The notes beneath the pieces are model-generated. The model did not search any database, was not told where the DNA came from, and worked only from the letters and a program-made list of their open reading frames with translations. From Pseudomonas fluorescens (lineage in GTDB: Bacteria; Pseudomonadota; Gammaproteobacteria; Pseudomonadales; Pseudomonadaceae): 64,000 nt of DNA. Position numbers and translations under genes: made by a program. This document shows, piece after piece, positions 45,762 to 56,914 of the stretch. Each line of letters opens with the position of its first letter. Position 1 is the first letter of the stretch. The stretch lies in assembly GCF_001307275.1 (NCBI RefSeq), contig NZ_CP012831.1, positions 3,526,501 to 3,590,500 of the forward strand, written 5' to 3'.

Positions 45762-45793
45762 AAAAAGAAAACCCGCTCCCCGAGAGGAGCGAG
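45762..45793 (-). terminator. rho-independent terminator of the DUF3015 gene
   Basis: On the minus strand CTCGCTCC-TCTC-GGGGAGCGGG is followed by TTTTCTTTTT, 12 bases after the stop at 45805. Confidence 0.85.
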
Positions 45794-45804
45794 TGGTGCC
45801 GAGC

Positions 45805-46293
45805 TTAAGCTTGAGTGGCGTACTTGGCCAGGCGAGGGTCGCTTTTCAGTACGGCCAGGGTGTTGGTATGCACATCTTCTGCGGTTACGTCAGCCTTGCT
45901 GAAGATCTGCTGGAAGTGCTCGTGGGTAACAGCGGAGAAGTGTGCGCGATCTTCCGGCGCCACGCCCAGTACCACGGCATAGGTGGTCAGCGCTTCGCCC
46001 TGACCCTTGGCCATGTCTTCGGACAGCTCGTTCATCATGCCATTCATGGCCAGCCAGGACTTGCCACCGTAGGTCAGTGCCGCGTTGGTCGAGCAGCCGT
46101 TGGTGCCGGAGGTCATGCCGAAGGTGGCGTTGCCGGAAGTGCCGTTGGTGGTGGATGCCAGGAAGTGTGCCGGAGTGCCACGCTGACCTTCGAACAGCAT
46201 GTTGCCCCAGCCGCAATCCGGGCCGCCCGGCGCCTGAGCCATGGCGTTGAGGGATACAGCGGTGAAGAGAGTACCGAGAAGAATCCGTTTCAT
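45805..46293 (-). CDS. DUF3015 periplasmic protein
   Basis: 162 aa with a signal peptide (KRILLGTLFTAVSLNAMAQ). GPDCGWGNMLFEGQRG and TSGTNGCSTNAALTYG carry the two conserved cysteines of DUF3015. It is preceded by a long leader and followed by its own terminator, so it is a single-gene unit. Confidence 0.9.
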   Translation of the reverse strand: MKRILLGTLFTAVSLNAMAQAPGGPDCGWGNMLFEGQRGTPAHFLASTTNGTSGNATFGMTSGTNGCSTNAALTYGGKSWLAMNGMMNELSEDMAKGQGEALTTYAVVLGVAPEDRAHFSAVTHEHFQQIFSKADVTAEDVHTNTLAVLKSDPRLAKYATQA

Positions 46294-46566
46294 AGCTATG
46301 TTCTCTTTATGTGCATACCAATGGACAGGGTCTGGCCCCTACAGCTGCCAGTGGGCCGGTTATTGTTCCAGCCGCGCACTTTGGAGTTTAGGCACGATCC
46401 CAGGGTTCCGTGACATTTTGCAAAAACATTACGGGGATCGCCTGTTTACGGGGCTGCGCCCGGGGTTTTCCCATTGACTATGCTTTGGTCTGAGGCGCTC
46501 CTTGCCAGTCAGGTGCAGGCAGCGCCAGAATGCCGCTATCTGCCCCGCCTGATGTAAGGAAGCCCG

Positions 46567-49005
46567 ATGCCTGATCCTGTTGCTGCCAGCTTGCGTCTAG
46601 CGCCCGAAGCGCTGACCCGTCCGTTTTCCGCTGAACAGTTCAGCTTCTCTACCACCAATGATCTGGAGCCCTTCCGCGGTGTGCTCGGCCAGGAACGTGC
46701 GGTCGAAGCCTTGCAGTTCGGCGTGGCCATGCCGCGCCCCGGTTACAACGTATTTGTCATGGGCGAGCCCGGCACTGGCCGGTTTTCCTTCGTCAAACGC
46801 TACCTCAAGGCCGAAGGCAAGCGCCTGCAGACCCCGGCGGACTGGGTCTACGTCAACAATTTCGATGAGCCCCGCGAGCCTCGTGCCCTGGAGCTGCCGT
46901 CCGGCACGGCCGGTGCGTTCATCGGTGACATCAACGGCTTGATCGACAACCTGCTGGCGACCTTCCCGGCGGTGTTCGAGCACCCGTCCTACCAGCAGAA
47001 AAAAAGCGCCATCGACCGCGCTTTCAACCAGCGCTACGACCGGGCCCTGGATGTGATCGAGCGCCTGGCGCTGGAGAAGGATGTCGCGCTGTACCGTGAC
47101 AGCAGCAACATCGCCTTCACGCCGATGAGCGAAGGCAAGGCCCTGGACGAGGCGGAATTCGCCCAGTTGCCGGAGGCCGAGCGCGAGCGTTTCCACGAGG
47201 ACATCTCCGGCCTGGAAGAGCGCTTGAACGAAGAGCTCGCCAGCCTGCCGCAATGGAAGCGCGAGTCCAGCAACCAGTTGCGCCAGCTCAACGAAGAAAC
47301 CATCACCCTGGCCCTGCAACCGTTGCTGGCGCCGCTGTCGGAAAAGTACGCGGAGAACGCCGCGGTCTGTGGCTACCTGCAAGCCATGCAGGTCTATCTG
47401 CTCAAGACCGTGGTCGAGCAACTGGTGGACGACAGCAAGACCGACGCCATCGCTCGCAAGCTGCTGGAAGAGCAGTACGCGCCAAGCCTGGTGGTCGGGC
47501 ATCCGTCCAGCGGTGGCGCGCCGGTGGTGTTCGAGCCGCACCCGACCTACGACAACCTGTTCGGCCGGATTGAATACAGCACCGACCAGGGCGCGCTCTA
47601 CACCACGTACCGACAGCTGCGTCCGGGTGCCTTGCACCGGGCCAATGGCGGTTTCCTGATCCTTGAAGCGGAAAAAATGCTTGGCGAGCCGTTCGTATGG
47701 GATGCGCTCAAGCGCGCCCTGCAATCGCGCAAGCTGAAGATGGAGTCGCCCCTGGGTGAGCTGGGACGCCTGGCCACGGTGACCCTGACGCCGCAACACA
47801 TCCCGTTGCAGGTCAAGGTCGTGATCATCGGCGCCCGTCAGCTCTATTACGCCTTGCAGGACCTGGATCCGGACTTTCAGGAAATGTTTCGCGTGCTGGT
47901 GGATTTCGACGAAGACATCCCGATGGGCGACGAGAGCCTGGAGCAGTTCGCCCAGTTGCTCAAGACTCGCACTTCAGAAGAAGGCATGGCGCCACTGACC
48001 GCCGATGCAGTGGCGCGCCTGGCGACCTACAGTGCCCGGCTGGCCGAACACCAGGGACGCTTGTCGGCGCGTATCGGCGACCTGTTCCAACTGGTCAGCG
48101 AGGCGGACTTCATTCGCCAACTGGCCGGTGACGAGATGACCGATGCCGGCCATATCGAACGCGCCCTCAAGGCCAAGGCCACCCGCACCGGACGCGTCTC
48201 GGCGCGAATCCTCGACGACATGCTGGCGGGGATCATCCTGATCGACACCGCGGGTGCGGCCGTGGGCAAATGCAACGGCCTGACGGTGCTGGAGGTCGGC
48301 GATTCGGCGTTTGGCGTGCCGGCGCGGATTTCCGCCACGGTGTACCCGGGCGGCAGCGGCATCGTCGACATCGAGCGGGAGGTCAACCTTGGCCAACCGA
48401 TCCACTCCAAAGGCGTGATGATCCTCACCGGTTACCTGGGCAGCCGTTATGCCCAGGAATTCCCGCTGGCGATCTCGGCCAGCATTGCCCTGGAGCAATC
48501 CTACGGCTACGTGGACGGCGACAGTGCATCCCTGGGCGAGGCGTGTACGCTGATCTCGGCCCTGTCGAAGACGCCGCTGAAGCAATGCTTCGCCATCACC
48601 GGCTCGATCAACCAGTTCGGTGAAGTGCAGGCGGTGGGTGGGGTCAACGAGAAGATCGAAGGCTTCTTCCGCCTCTGCGAAGCCCGGGGGTTGACCGGGG
48701 AGCAGGGGGCGATCATTCCCCAGGCCAACGTCGCGACGCTGATGCTCGACGAGAAAGTGCTGGCCGCCGTGCGCGCCGGGCAGTTCCACGTCTATGCGGT
48801 GCGTCAGGCCGACGAAGCCCTGAGCCTGCTGGTGGGCGAGCCTGCCGGTGAGCCGGATGAAAACGGCGAGTTCCCGGAGGGCAGCGTCAACGCTCGGGTG
48901 GTGGAGCGGCTGCGGGTGATCGCGGAAATGATCAGCGAAGACGACATCAAGGAAGCGGAAAAGGAACTGGCACAGCAGGCCTTGGCGGAGGCCAAGCCGG
49001 CTTGA
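46567..49005 (+). CDS. Lon-like protease with degenerate ATPase motifs (LonB/AsrA-like)
   Basis: 812 aa. The N-terminal AAA-like region has GEPGTGR at residues 66-72, so the Walker A lysine is Arg72, and the Walker B-like GGFLILEAEKML lacks the usual DE. The C-terminal Lon proteolytic domain is intact: Ser653 in GDSAS and Lys696 in NEKIEGF, 43 residues apart exactly as Ser679/Lys722 in E. coli Lon. AAGGA precedes the ATG. P. aeruginosa AsrA is a possible orthologue, from memory. Confidence 0.9.
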   Translation: MPDPVAASLRLAPEALTRPFSAEQFSFSTTNDLEPFRGVLGQERAVEALQFGVAMPRPGYNVFVMGEPGTGRFSFVKRYLKAEGKRLQTPADWVYVNNFDEPREPRALELPSGTAGAFIGDINGLIDNLLATFPAVFEHPSYQQKKSAIDRAFNQRYDRALDVIERLALEKDVALYRDSSNIAFTPMSEGKALDEAEFAQLPEAERERFHEDISGLEERLNEELASLPQWKRESSNQLRQLNEETITLALQPLLAPLSEKYAENAAVCGYLQAMQVYLLKTVVEQLVDDSKTDAIARKLLEEQYAPSLVVGHPSSGGAPVVFEPHPTYDNLFGRIEYSTDQGALYTTYRQLRPGALHRANGGFLILEAEKMLGEPFVWDALKRALQSRKLKMESPLGELGRLATVTLTPQHIPLQVKVVIIGARQLYYALQDLDPDFQEMFRVLVDFDEDIPMGDESLEQFAQLLKTRTSEEGMAPLTADAVARLATYSARLAEHQGRLSARIGDLFQLVSEADFIRQLAGDEMTDAGHIERALKAKATRTGRVSARILDDMLAGIILIDTAGAAVGKCNGLTVLEVGDSAFGVPARISATVYPGGSGIVDIEREVNLGQPIHSKGVMILTGYLGSRYAQEFPLAISASIALEQSYGYVDGDSASLGEACTLISALSKTPLKQCFAITGSINQFGEVQAVGGVNEKIEGFFRLCEARGLTGEQGAIIPQANVATLMLDEKVLAAVRAGQFHVYAVRQADEALSLLVGEPAGEPDENGEFPEGSVNARVVERLRVIAEMISEDDIKEAEKELAQQALAEAKPA

Positions 49006-49355
49006 TGTTCTCCTGACCGCCGATAAGCCCTGTGGGAGCGGGCTTGTGGGAGCAAAGCTTGCTCGCGATAGCATTTGTCCAGTCAGCAGAAGTGTTGCAT
49101 GTGGCAACCTCATCGCGAGCAAGCTTTGCTCCCACAGGCTTGCTCTCACAATCAATGTTTTGTGGATTATGTTTCAAAAGTGTCGCCACTTTGGCGTCAA
49201 TATTCACACTATGACCGCTCGGCGCATTCTGGTCTTGAAAGCCCGTGAGGCCGGAACTTTTCTTCTATCCTCAGCTCAAGGATAACGAGAGTCATCATTG
49301 GATCGAAACAGCCTCTTCCCGAGACTGAATACCGGATCTACCGAGGGGCGCCGCC
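49006..49355. other. 350-bp gap after the Lon-like gene
   Basis: It holds a composite REP (49031-49150) and then an AT-richer stretch that probably carries the promoter of the next gene. No coding frame is credible. Confidence 0.6.
49031..49150. repeat. REP pair with an extra partial copy
   Basis: TGTGGGAGCGGGC, then TGTGGGAGCAAAGCTTGCTC, then an inverted copy with a partial TTGCTCTCACA. This nested arrangement resembles the cluster at 2387. Confidence 0.88.
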
Positions 49356-49697
49356 ATGTCGCGCAACCTTTGCCTCACTCGTCAATGCCTGGGCCTTGTC
49401 ACCCGTATCGAATGCGCCATCCGCCCCCTGGCGGGAGATACCGGTATGTGGACCTTGCTCTTCGCCGCCGGAATGGCTGGCGAACAACCCTCCGCCATCA
49501 AGGCCCAGGGGCCATTTCCCGGCCCGACTGCCGCCGAATCCATCCTCGACACCATTGTGCAGAGCCTGACCTTGCACGGCTATGAGCTGGCCGACGACCC
49601 GCAGATCTGGTCCTTGCACATGCAGGCCCAACTGCGTGAAATCAATGGAGGCCGTTGTCGCAATGTCGGCGGCTTCGAGTTTCGTCCGCTGCATTGA
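49356..49697 (+). CDS. hypothetical protein
   Basis: 113 aa, small soluble protein. LAGDTGMWTLLFAAGMAGEQPSAIKAQGPF and AESILDTIVQSLTLHGYELAD look like a conserved alpha/beta domain. GAGGGG lies upstream of the ATG. I recognise it only as a type common in Pseudomonas; no function is proposed. Confidence 0.65.
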   Translation: MSRNLCLTRQCLGLVTRIECAIRPLAGDTGMWTLLFAAGMAGEQPSAIKAQGPFPGPTAAESILDTIVQSLTLHGYELADDPQIWSLHMQAQLREINGGRCRNVGGFEFRPLH

Positions 49698-49829
49698 AGG
49701 CCATCGCCGCACGGGCACTCGCAGAAAAATTTTGACACAAGAGCAGGGACCAGGGATGGCCCCGGCATTTGTGGGGCAGGTCGTGGCTGATATACTCGCC
49801 GCGATTTTTCAGCCCAGGTGTGAGACTCA

Positions 49830-50318
49830 ATGGAACGCTTTATCGAAAATGCAATGTATGCCTCCCGTTGGCTGCTGGCGCCGATCTATTTCGGGCTGTC
49901 CCTGGGCTTGCTGGCCTTGGCGCTGAAATTCTTCCAGGAAGTCTTTCACATCATCCCCAATGTGTTCGCCATGGCTGAGTCCGAGCTGATCCTGGTGCTG
50001 CTGTCGCTGATCGACATGGCGCTGGTGGGCGGCCTGCTGGTGATGGTTATGATTTCCGGCTACGAGAACTTCGTTTCGCAACTGGACATCGACTCCGACA
50101 AGGAAAAGCTCAACTGGCTGGGCACCATGGACTCTTCATCGCTGAAGATGAAAGTCGCCGCCTCGATCGTGGCCATTTCCTCCATCCACCTGCTGCGCAT
50201 TTTCATGGACGCCAAGAACGTCGATCCCGAGCATCTGATGTGGTACGTGATCATCCACATGACCTTCGTGGTCTCGGCCTTTGCCATGGGCTACCTGGAC
50301 AAACTGACCAAGCACTGA
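49830..50318 (+). CDS. YqhA/TIGR00645 family inner-membrane protein
   Basis: 162 aa, four membrane helices. [27 protein letters not shown], the central [16 protein letters not shown] and the C-terminal [17 protein letters not shown] match the UPF0114 family. The function is unknown; homologues are widespread and single-copy. Confidence 0.9.
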   Translation: MERFIENAMYASRWLLAPIYFGLSLGLLALALKFFQEVFHIIPNVFAMAESELILVLLSLIDMALVGGLLVMVMISGYENFVSQLDIDSDKEKLNWLGTMDSSSLKMKVAASIVAISSIHLLRIFMDAKNVDPEHLMWYVIIHMTFVVSAFAMGYLDKLTKH

Positions 50319-50521
50319 GGCCCGTTCCTCGCGCTGGCGCAACGCCCGCCTGGCGAACTGCAGGCGGGCGTTGTCGTTTCTGGCGGGTTGCTTTGACGTG
50401 AGGGCTCGTCACCCGCCGTGGCATCTGTGCTAGTCTGCTCGCCCTTTTGGTTCCGGGCGCTCCGGGAGGCGCTGTGTCACGCACGGCAACTCTCGAGCCG
50501 TCCGCACAGCGGAGCAGCATC

Positions 50522-51139
50522 ATGTCCGAAGTTAACCTGTCCACCGACGAAACCCGCGTCAGCTACGGCATTGGCCGTCAGTTGGGCGACCAACTGCGCG
50601 ACAACCCGCCACCGGGTGTCAGCCTGGATGCCATCCTGGCCGGCCTGACCGACGCGTTCGCCGGCAAGCCAAGCCGCGTGGGCCAGGACGAGATGTCCGC
50701 CAGCTTCAAGGTCATTCGTGAAATCATGCAGGCCGAAGCAGCCGCCAAGGCTGAAGCCGCTGCGGGTGAAGGCCGTGCATTCCTGGCGGAAAACGCCAAG
50801 CGTGAAGGCATCACCACCCTGGCTTCCGGCCTGCAGTTCGAAGTGCTGACCCAGGGTGAAGGCGCCAAGCCGACCCGTGAAGACCAGGTGCGTACCCACT
50901 ACCACGGCACCCTGATCGACGGCACTGTGTTCGACAGCTCCTACGATCGTGGCCAGCCAGCCGAATTCCCGGTAGGCGGCGTGATCCCAGGCTGGACCGA
51001 AGCACTGCAACTGATGAATGCCGGCAGCAAATGGCGCCTGTACGTGCCGAGCGAACTGGCTTACGGCGCTCAAGGCGTTGGCAGCATCCCGCCGCACAGC
51101 GTGCTGGTGTTCGACGTCGAGTTGCTGGACGTCCTGTAA
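50522..51139 (+). CDS. fklB: FKBP-type peptidyl-prolyl cis-trans isomerase FklB
   Basis: 205 aa from MSEVNLSTDETRVSYGIGRQ; upstream frame is not used. The N-terminal dimerisation helices (YGIGRQLGDQLRD, SFKVIREIM) lead to an FKBP domain with DQVRTHYHGTLIDGTVFDSSYDRGQP, GWTEALQLMNAGSKW and YVPSELAYGAQGVG. It is a cytoplasmic or periplasmic folding catalyst; no signal peptide was seen. Confidence 0.94.
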   Translation: MSEVNLSTDETRVSYGIGRQLGDQLRDNPPPGVSLDAILAGLTDAFAGKPSRVGQDEMSASFKVIREIMQAEAAAKAEAAAGEGRAFLAENAKREGITTLASGLQFEVLTQGEGAKPTREDQVRTHYHGTLIDGTVFDSSYDRGQPAEFPVGGVIPGWTEALQLMNAGSKWRLYVPSELAYGAQGVGSIPPHSVLVFDVELLDVL

Positions 51140-51172
51140 GACCCTGTCCGGTTTTACCGCCGGACAAAAAAC

Positions 51173-51261
51173 TGTGGGAGCGAGCTTGCTCGCGAAAGCG
51201 GACAGTCAGTCGACATGCTCGTTGCTGACACACCGCCATCGCGAGCAAGCTCGCTCCCACA
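51173..51261. repeat. REP pair
   Basis: TGTGGGAGCGAGCTTGCTCG with inverted copy, between convergent fklB and the PA4570-like gene. Confidence 0.92.
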
Positions 51262-51273
51262 GGTTATTTTTGC

Positions 51274-51531
51274 TCATCCGTGAAACCTGCCGCTGAAATC
51301 ACCCGTCGGGCGCAACGCCCGGGCATAGCAGAACAGGAACAGATTGCGCACCAGCTCCTTGAGCACCAGCGGCTCACTGGAATTGAGGCTGTTGAGGTCC
51401 AGGTCTCCTTGGTCCTGCAGCTCGTTCAAGGCTTCTTCTTCAAGCACCGCACAGACTTCCCCGGTTTCCCGATGCAGGATCCTGAGGTAGGGATGTGGGC
51501 GGTCCAGCCAGGCATCGATCAAATAAGTCAT
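51274..51531 (-). CDS. small protein, PA4570-like, probably iron-regulated
   Basis: 85 aa from the ATG at 51531 (AAGGAG 9 bases upstream); the ATG at 51540 touches the ribosome site. TYLIDAWLDRPHPYLRILHR, GEVCAVLEEEALNELQDQGDLD and ELVRNLFLFCYARAL suggest a compact helical protein. Its place between fklB and ispB matches P. aeruginosa PA4570, remembered as induced by iron starvation. A Fur-box-like site lies just upstream. Confidence 0.75.
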   Translation of the reverse strand: MTYLIDAWLDRPHPYLRILHRETGEVCAVLEEEALNELQDQGDLDLNSLNSSEPLVLKELVRNLFLFCYARALRPTGDFSGRFHG

Positions 51532-51555
51532 GGTTCTCATCTCCTTGATGGGTTC

Positions 51556-51575
51556 GATGAGAATAATTCTTATTC
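51556..51575. promoter_or_regulatory. Fur-box-like site
   Basis: GATGAGAATAATTCTTATTC contains the palindrome GAATAATTCTTATTC-like array of GATAAT-type hexamers expected for Fur. It is 25 bp upstream of the small gene's start, overlapping its probable promoter. Confidence 0.7.
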
Positions 51576-51736
51576 GCTAAATAGCAAGTCTCTATTGGCG
51601 TTGCGATTGTTTTTCTGACGATGGGTTGTGCCAGCTCAAGGCGGTTGGCACTTGGCTAACGCCCGAGAAATGGGGCTGAAGCGGGGAGGGTGCAGCTCCA
51701 TCCCACACGCGGGGCATGGGATGGAATACAGCCGAA

Positions 51737-52078
51737 TCAGACTTTTCTGACGAACTCGGATTTGAGTTTCATCGGGCCGATGCCGTCGATCTTGCAATCG
51801 ATATCGTGGTCGCCATCGCACAGGCGGATGTTCTTGACCTTGGTGCCGACCTTGACCACCAGCGAGGTGCCCTTGACCTTGAGGTCCTTGATCACGGTGA
51901 TGGTGTCGCCGTCCTGCAAGACATTGCCGACCGAATCTTTCTTCACGGTGTCGTCGGACGCCGCTTCAGCTTCGCCGCTGGCGGACCATTCGTGGGCACA
52001 CTCCGGGCAGACCAGCTGGGTGCCGTCTTCGTAGGTGTATTCGGAATTGCATTTCGGGCAGGGAGGCAACGTGCTCAC
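51737..52078 (-). CDS. yjdM: zinc-ribbon protein YjdM/PhnA
   Basis: 113 aa. The N-terminal zinc ribbon [21 protein letters not shown] is followed by the PhnA domain ([47 protein letters not shown]). Despite the historical phosphonate name, it is not tied to C-P lyase here; no phn genes are near. Confidence 0.93.
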   Translation of the reverse strand: MSTLPPCPKCNSEYTYEDGTQLVCPECAHEWSASGEAEAASDDTVKKDSVGNVLQDGDTITVIKDLKVKGTSLVVKVGTKVKNIRLCDGDHDIDCKIDGIGPMKLKSEFVRKV

Positions 52079-52163
52079 TAAGGTTCCTTGGGTATCAGGA
52101 GGGCAAAAGGGCGCACATTATATAGGGTTTTAGGCCGCAAAGGGCAGGGCGGTGAAATCCCCC

Positions 52164-52252
52164 TGTGGGAGCGAGCTTGCTCGCGATAGCGCTGGATCAG
52201 CAACATTGGCGCTGATTGACACACCGCTATCGCGAGCAAGCTCGCTCCCACA
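52164..52252. repeat. REP pair
   Basis: TGTGGGAGCGAGCTTGCTCG with inverted copy, between yjdM and ispB. Confidence 0.92.
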
Positions 52253-52265
52253 GGTTTTCATGCAA

Positions 52266-53234
52266 TCAGTGAGTACGCGCCACCGCAAACTCACTCAGCT
52301 CCACCAGTGCATCGCGGTATTCGCTGGGCGGCAGGGCGTCGAGGCATTTGATCGCGCGGGCGACGTAGTCCCGGGCCAGTTTCGCGGTGTACTCCAGCGA
52401 GCCGGAAGCTTCGACCGCGATACGGATGCTTTCCAGGTCTTCGATTCCGCCTTTCTGGATCGCCTGGCGTACCAGTGCCGCCTGTTCTGGCGTGCCTTCG
52501 CGCATGGTGTAGATCAGCGGCAGGGTCGGCTTGCCTTCGGCCAGGTCGTCACCGACGTTCTTGCCCAGGGTCTCGGCGTCGCCCTTGTAGTCGAGCAGGT
52601 CGTCGACCAACTGGAAGGCCACGCCCAGGTGGTCGCCATAGGTGCGCAACGCTTCGCTCTGCTCGGTACTGGCGCCGGCCAGGGCAGCGGCGCTGTGGGT
52701 CGAGGCTTCGAAGAGCATCGCGGTCTTGCCGCGGATGACTTCCATGTAGGTCTCTTCCGTGGTGCTGGCATCGCGTACCTTGGACAACTGCAGCACTTCG
52801 CCTTCGGCGATGATGCGCGTGGCCTGGGACAGGATCTTCATCACCGGCATCGAGCCCAGCTCGACCATCATTTCGAACGAGCGCGAATACAGGAAGTCGC
52901 CCACCAGCACGCTCGGGGCATTGCCCCACATGGCGTTGGCGGTCGAACGGCCACGGCGCATGCCGGACATGTCGACCACGTCGTCGTGCAGCAGGGTCGC
53001 GGTGTGCAGGAATTCGATGGTAGCGGCCAGCAGGCGCATGTCGTCGCCTTCGCGACCCAGGGCCTTGCCGCACAGCAGCACCAATAAAGGACGCAGGCGT
53101 TTACCGCCCGCCGAAGTGATGTAGTCGCCGATTTTCGATACCAGAGGCACGCGGGAAGTCAGCTGCTTCTTGATGATGCCGTCGACGGCGCTAAAATCGT
53201 CCGCCACCGCGCGGTAGAAAGCTTGGGGTTGCAT
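52266..53234 (-). CDS. ispB: octaprenyl/solanesyl diphosphate synthase IspB
   Basis: 322 aa trans-prenyltransferase that builds the ubiquinone side chain. Both aspartate-rich motifs are present: the first in LLHDDVVDMSGMRRG and the second in VDDLLDYKGD. GGKRLRPLLVLL precedes the first. It is divergent from rplU, the standard arrangement in gamma-proteobacteria. Confidence 0.95.
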   Translation of the reverse strand: MQPQAFYRAVADDFSAVDGIIKKQLTSRVPLVSKIGDYITSAGGKRLRPLLVLLCGKALGREGDDMRLLAATIEFLHTATLLHDDVVDMSGMRRGRSTANAMWGNAPSVLVGDFLYSRSFEMMVELGSMPVMKILSQATRIIAEGEVLQLSKVRDASTTEETYMEVIRGKTAMLFEASTHSAAALAGASTEQSEALRTYGDHLGVAFQLVDDLLDYKGDAETLGKNVGDDLAEGKPTLPLIYTMREGTPEQAALVRQAIQKGGIEDLESIRIAVEASGSLEYTAKLARDYVARAIKCLDALPPSEYRDALVELSEFAVARTH

Positions 53235-53313
53235 CAGCGACAGGTGCTCCAGAAGGGTTGCGCGGCATGCTAGGACCCACGTCCGCAGGTGTCAAGGCGC
53301 GATAGACGGCTAC

Positions 53314-53342
53314 TTGCAAGGCTCTCGTGGCTTGCGTACAAT
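53314..53342 (+). promoter_or_regulatory. rplU: sigma-70 promoter of rplU-rpmA
   Basis: TTGCAA (53314-53319), 17-base spacer, TACAAT (53337-53342). A good match for a strong ribosomal-protein promoter, about 130 bases before rplU. Confidence 0.75.
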
Positions 53343-53473
53343 CGCGCACCCTGAACTTCCTGGGCAGCACCTGCCTTACGCAATTGCATCCGGGCCTTCC
53401 AGCCCATGCAGCCATGCCAGCCAATACCTCTTCTTATAAAGCGCTGGGTGAGCAGGATTATCGGAGAAATACC

Positions 53474-53788
53474 ATGTCGTACGCAGTAATTGTTACTGGT
53501 GGCAAGCAATACAAGGTCGCCCCAGGTGAATACCTGAAGATCGAAAAACTGGAAATCGCTACCGGCGAATCCGTGACTTTTGATCGCGTTCTGTTGGTCG
53601 CCAATGGCGATGACGTGAATATCGGCGCTCCAGTCGTTGCTGGCGCTACCGTTGTGGCTGAAGTGATCTCCCAAGGTCGTCACGATAAAGTCCGCATCAT
53701 CAAGTTCCGTCGTCGTAAGCACCACATGAAGCGTATGGGCCACCGCCAGTGGTACACCGAGATCAAAATCACCGGTATTCAGGCTTAA
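53474..53788 (+). CDS. rplU: 50S ribosomal protein L21
   Basis: 104 aa. [25 protein letters not shown] at the N terminus and [26 protein letters not shown] at the C terminus are invariant for L21. GGAGAAA precedes the ATG; the longer frame from 53327 is leader. It is first of an operon with rpmA. Confidence 0.98.
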   Translation: MSYAVIVTGGKQYKVAPGEYLKIEKLEIATGESVTFDRVLLVANGDDVNIGAPVVAGATVVAEVISQGRHDKVRIIKFRRRKHHMKRMGHRQWYTEIKITGIQA

Positions 53789-53823
53789 TTTCAGCCTAAT
53801 TCCTCACTAGGAGAATTGAACTC

Positions 53824-54081
53824 ATGGCACACAAAAAAGCTGGTGGTAGTACCCGTAACGGTCGCGACTCAGAAGCCAAACGCCTTGGCGTGAAGATGTA
53901 TGGCGGCCAGGCTATCAAAGCAGGCAACATCATCGTGCGTCAGCGCGGCACCCAATTCCACGCTGGCTACGGCGTGGGCATGGGTAAAGATCACACCCTC
54001 TTCGCTAAAGTCGAAGGCGTGATCAAGTTCGAAGTAAAAGGCGCCTTCGGTCGTCGTTACGTAAGCGTTATCGCAGCTTAA
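53824..54081 (+). CDS. rpmA: 50S ribosomal protein L27
   Basis: 85 aa, standard length. [23 protein letters not shown] is the conserved N-terminal tail that reaches the peptidyl-transferase centre; it starts directly without a cleavable extension. AGGAGA ribosome site; 35 bases after rplU. Confidence 0.98.
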   Translation: MAHKKAGGSTRNGRDSEAKRLGVKMYGGQAIKAGNIIVRQRGTQFHAGYGVGMGKDHTLFAKVEGVIKFEVKGAFGRRYVSVIAA

Positions 54082-54096
54082 TTGCGAGACCGCTGG

Positions 54097-54126
54097 AAAA
54101 GCCCTGTCTTGCGACGGGGCTTTTTC
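54097..54126 (+). terminator. rpmA: terminator after rpmA
   Basis: AAAAGCCCTGTC-TTGC-GACGGGGCTTTTT, an 8-bp stem with one T-G pair and a T-run, 15 bases after the stop. Read-through into obgE is possible. Confidence 0.9.
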
Positions 54127-54139
54127 GTTTGTGGGGTGA

Positions 54140-55495
<1,356 letters not shown>

Positions 55496-55541
55496 TCTTG
55501 TGCTGATACCACTCAGCTGAAACCAGGGTCTGCAGGAGCCC

Positions 55542-55631
55542 TGTGGGAGCGAGCTTGCTCGCGAAAGCGGTCTGTCAGTTGGCATAGTTGTTAGCTGACA
55601 CGCCGCTATCGCGAGCAAGCTCGCTCCCACA
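55542..55631. repeat. REP pair
   Basis: TGTGGGAGCGAGCTTGCTCG with inverted copy, between obgE and proB, which run in the same direction. Confidence 0.92.
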
Positions 55632-55786
55632 GGTTCAAGTGTTTCAGCGCAGTGTTATCATCGCCGGCAAGCCGGTTCCCAAGGCGCCGCTCATTCGAGC
55701 GGCGTTTTGGTATCTGTAAAACGCAAATACGAATAATCCCATGGGCGGCGCTGGGTCGCGCCGTTCGCTGGCAAAGGTTGAAGATG

Positions 55787-56905
55787 ATGCGGAGCAAGGT
55801 GACGGGTGCGCGGCGCTGGGTCGTGAAGATCGGTAGCGCGCTGCTGACGGCGGATGGCAAGGGGCTGGATCGCCAGGCAATGGCGGTGTGGGTCGAGCAG
55901 ATGGTGGCCCTGCATGAGGCTGGCGTCGAGTTGGTGTTGGTCTCTTCGGGGGCTGTGGCGGCCGGTATGAGCCGTTTGGGCTGGACGTCGCGACCCAGCG
56001 CGATGCATGAGCTGCAGGCGGCCGCCGCCATCGGCCAGATGGGCCTGGTGCAGGCTTGGGAGTCGAGCTTTGCCGAGCACGGTCGCCATACGGCGCAGAT
56101 CCTGCTGACCCATGACGACCTGTCCGACCGCAAGCGCTACCTCAATGCTCGCAGTACCTTGCGGGCGCTGGTGGAGCTGAAGGTCATCCCGGTGATCAAC
56201 GAGAACGACACGGTGGTCACCGACGAGATCCGTTTCGGCGATAACGACACCCTGGCCGCGCTGGTGGCGAACCTGGTGGAGGCGGACCTGTTGGTGATCC
56301 TCACGGATCGCGACGGCATGTTCGACGCCGATCCGCGCAATAACCCCGATGCCAAGCTGATCTACGAAGCCCGTGCCGACGACCCGGCGCTGGACGCGGT
56401 GGCGGGCGGCACGGGCGGTGCGCTGGGGCGCGGCGGCATGCAGACCAAGCTGCGTGCGGCGCGTCTGGCGGCGCGCTCCGGGGCTCACACTATCATTGTC
56501 GGCGGTCGGCTGGAGCGGGTGCTGGATCGTCTGAAGGCCGGCGAGCGCATGGGTACTTTGCTCTCCCCGGAACGCGGCATGCTGGCGGCGCGCAAGCAGT
56601 GGCTGGCCGGGCATCTGCAAACCCGCGGCACCCTGGTGCTGGACGCGGGTGCCGTGTCGGCCTTGTCCCAAGGCAATAAAAGCCTGCTGCCGGTGGGTGT
56701 GAAGCTGGTCCAGGGCAGTTTCCGTCGCGGCGAAATGGTCGTGTGCGTGGCGCCGGACGGTCGCGAGATCGCCCGTGGCCTGGCCAACTACAGCGCCCTG
56801 GAAGCGCAGAAAATCATTGGTCAATCGTCTGATGCGATTGTCGGTCTGTTGGGTTACATGGCGGAGCCTGAACTGGTCCACCGTGACAACTTGATCCTCG
56901 TCTAA
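55787..56905 (+). CDS. proB: glutamate 5-kinase
   Basis: 372 aa from [20 protein letters not shown]; an adjacent ATG at 55784 is an alternative. It catalyses the first step of proline synthesis. The amino-acid-kinase domain shows [37 protein letters not shown] and [19 protein letters not shown]-terminal PUA domain starts near residue 280. creA follows after 9 bases. Confidence 0.97.
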   Translation: MRSKVTGARRWVVKIGSALLTADGKGLDRQAMAVWVEQMVALHEAGVELVLVSSGAVAAGMSRLGWTSRPSAMHELQAAAAIGQMGLVQAWESSFAEHGRHTAQILLTHDDLSDRKRYLNARSTLRALVELKVIPVINENDTVVTDEIRFGDNDTLAALVANLVEADLLVILTDRDGMFDADPRNNPDAKLIYEARADDPALDAVAGGTGGALGRGGMQTKLRAARLAARSGAHTIIVGGRLERVLDRLKAGERMGTLLSPERGMLAARKQWLAGHLQTRGTLVLDAGAVSALSQGNKSLLPVGVKLVQGSFRRGEMVVCVAPDGREIARGLANYSALEAQKIIGQSSDAIVGLLGYMAEPELVHRDNLILV

Positions 56906-56914
56906 GGAAAAATC

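Noticed and set aside
51147..51172. GTCCGG ... CCGGAC hairpin after fklB as a terminator
   Set aside because: The stem is short with a long loop and is followed by A residues, not T, on the coding strand.
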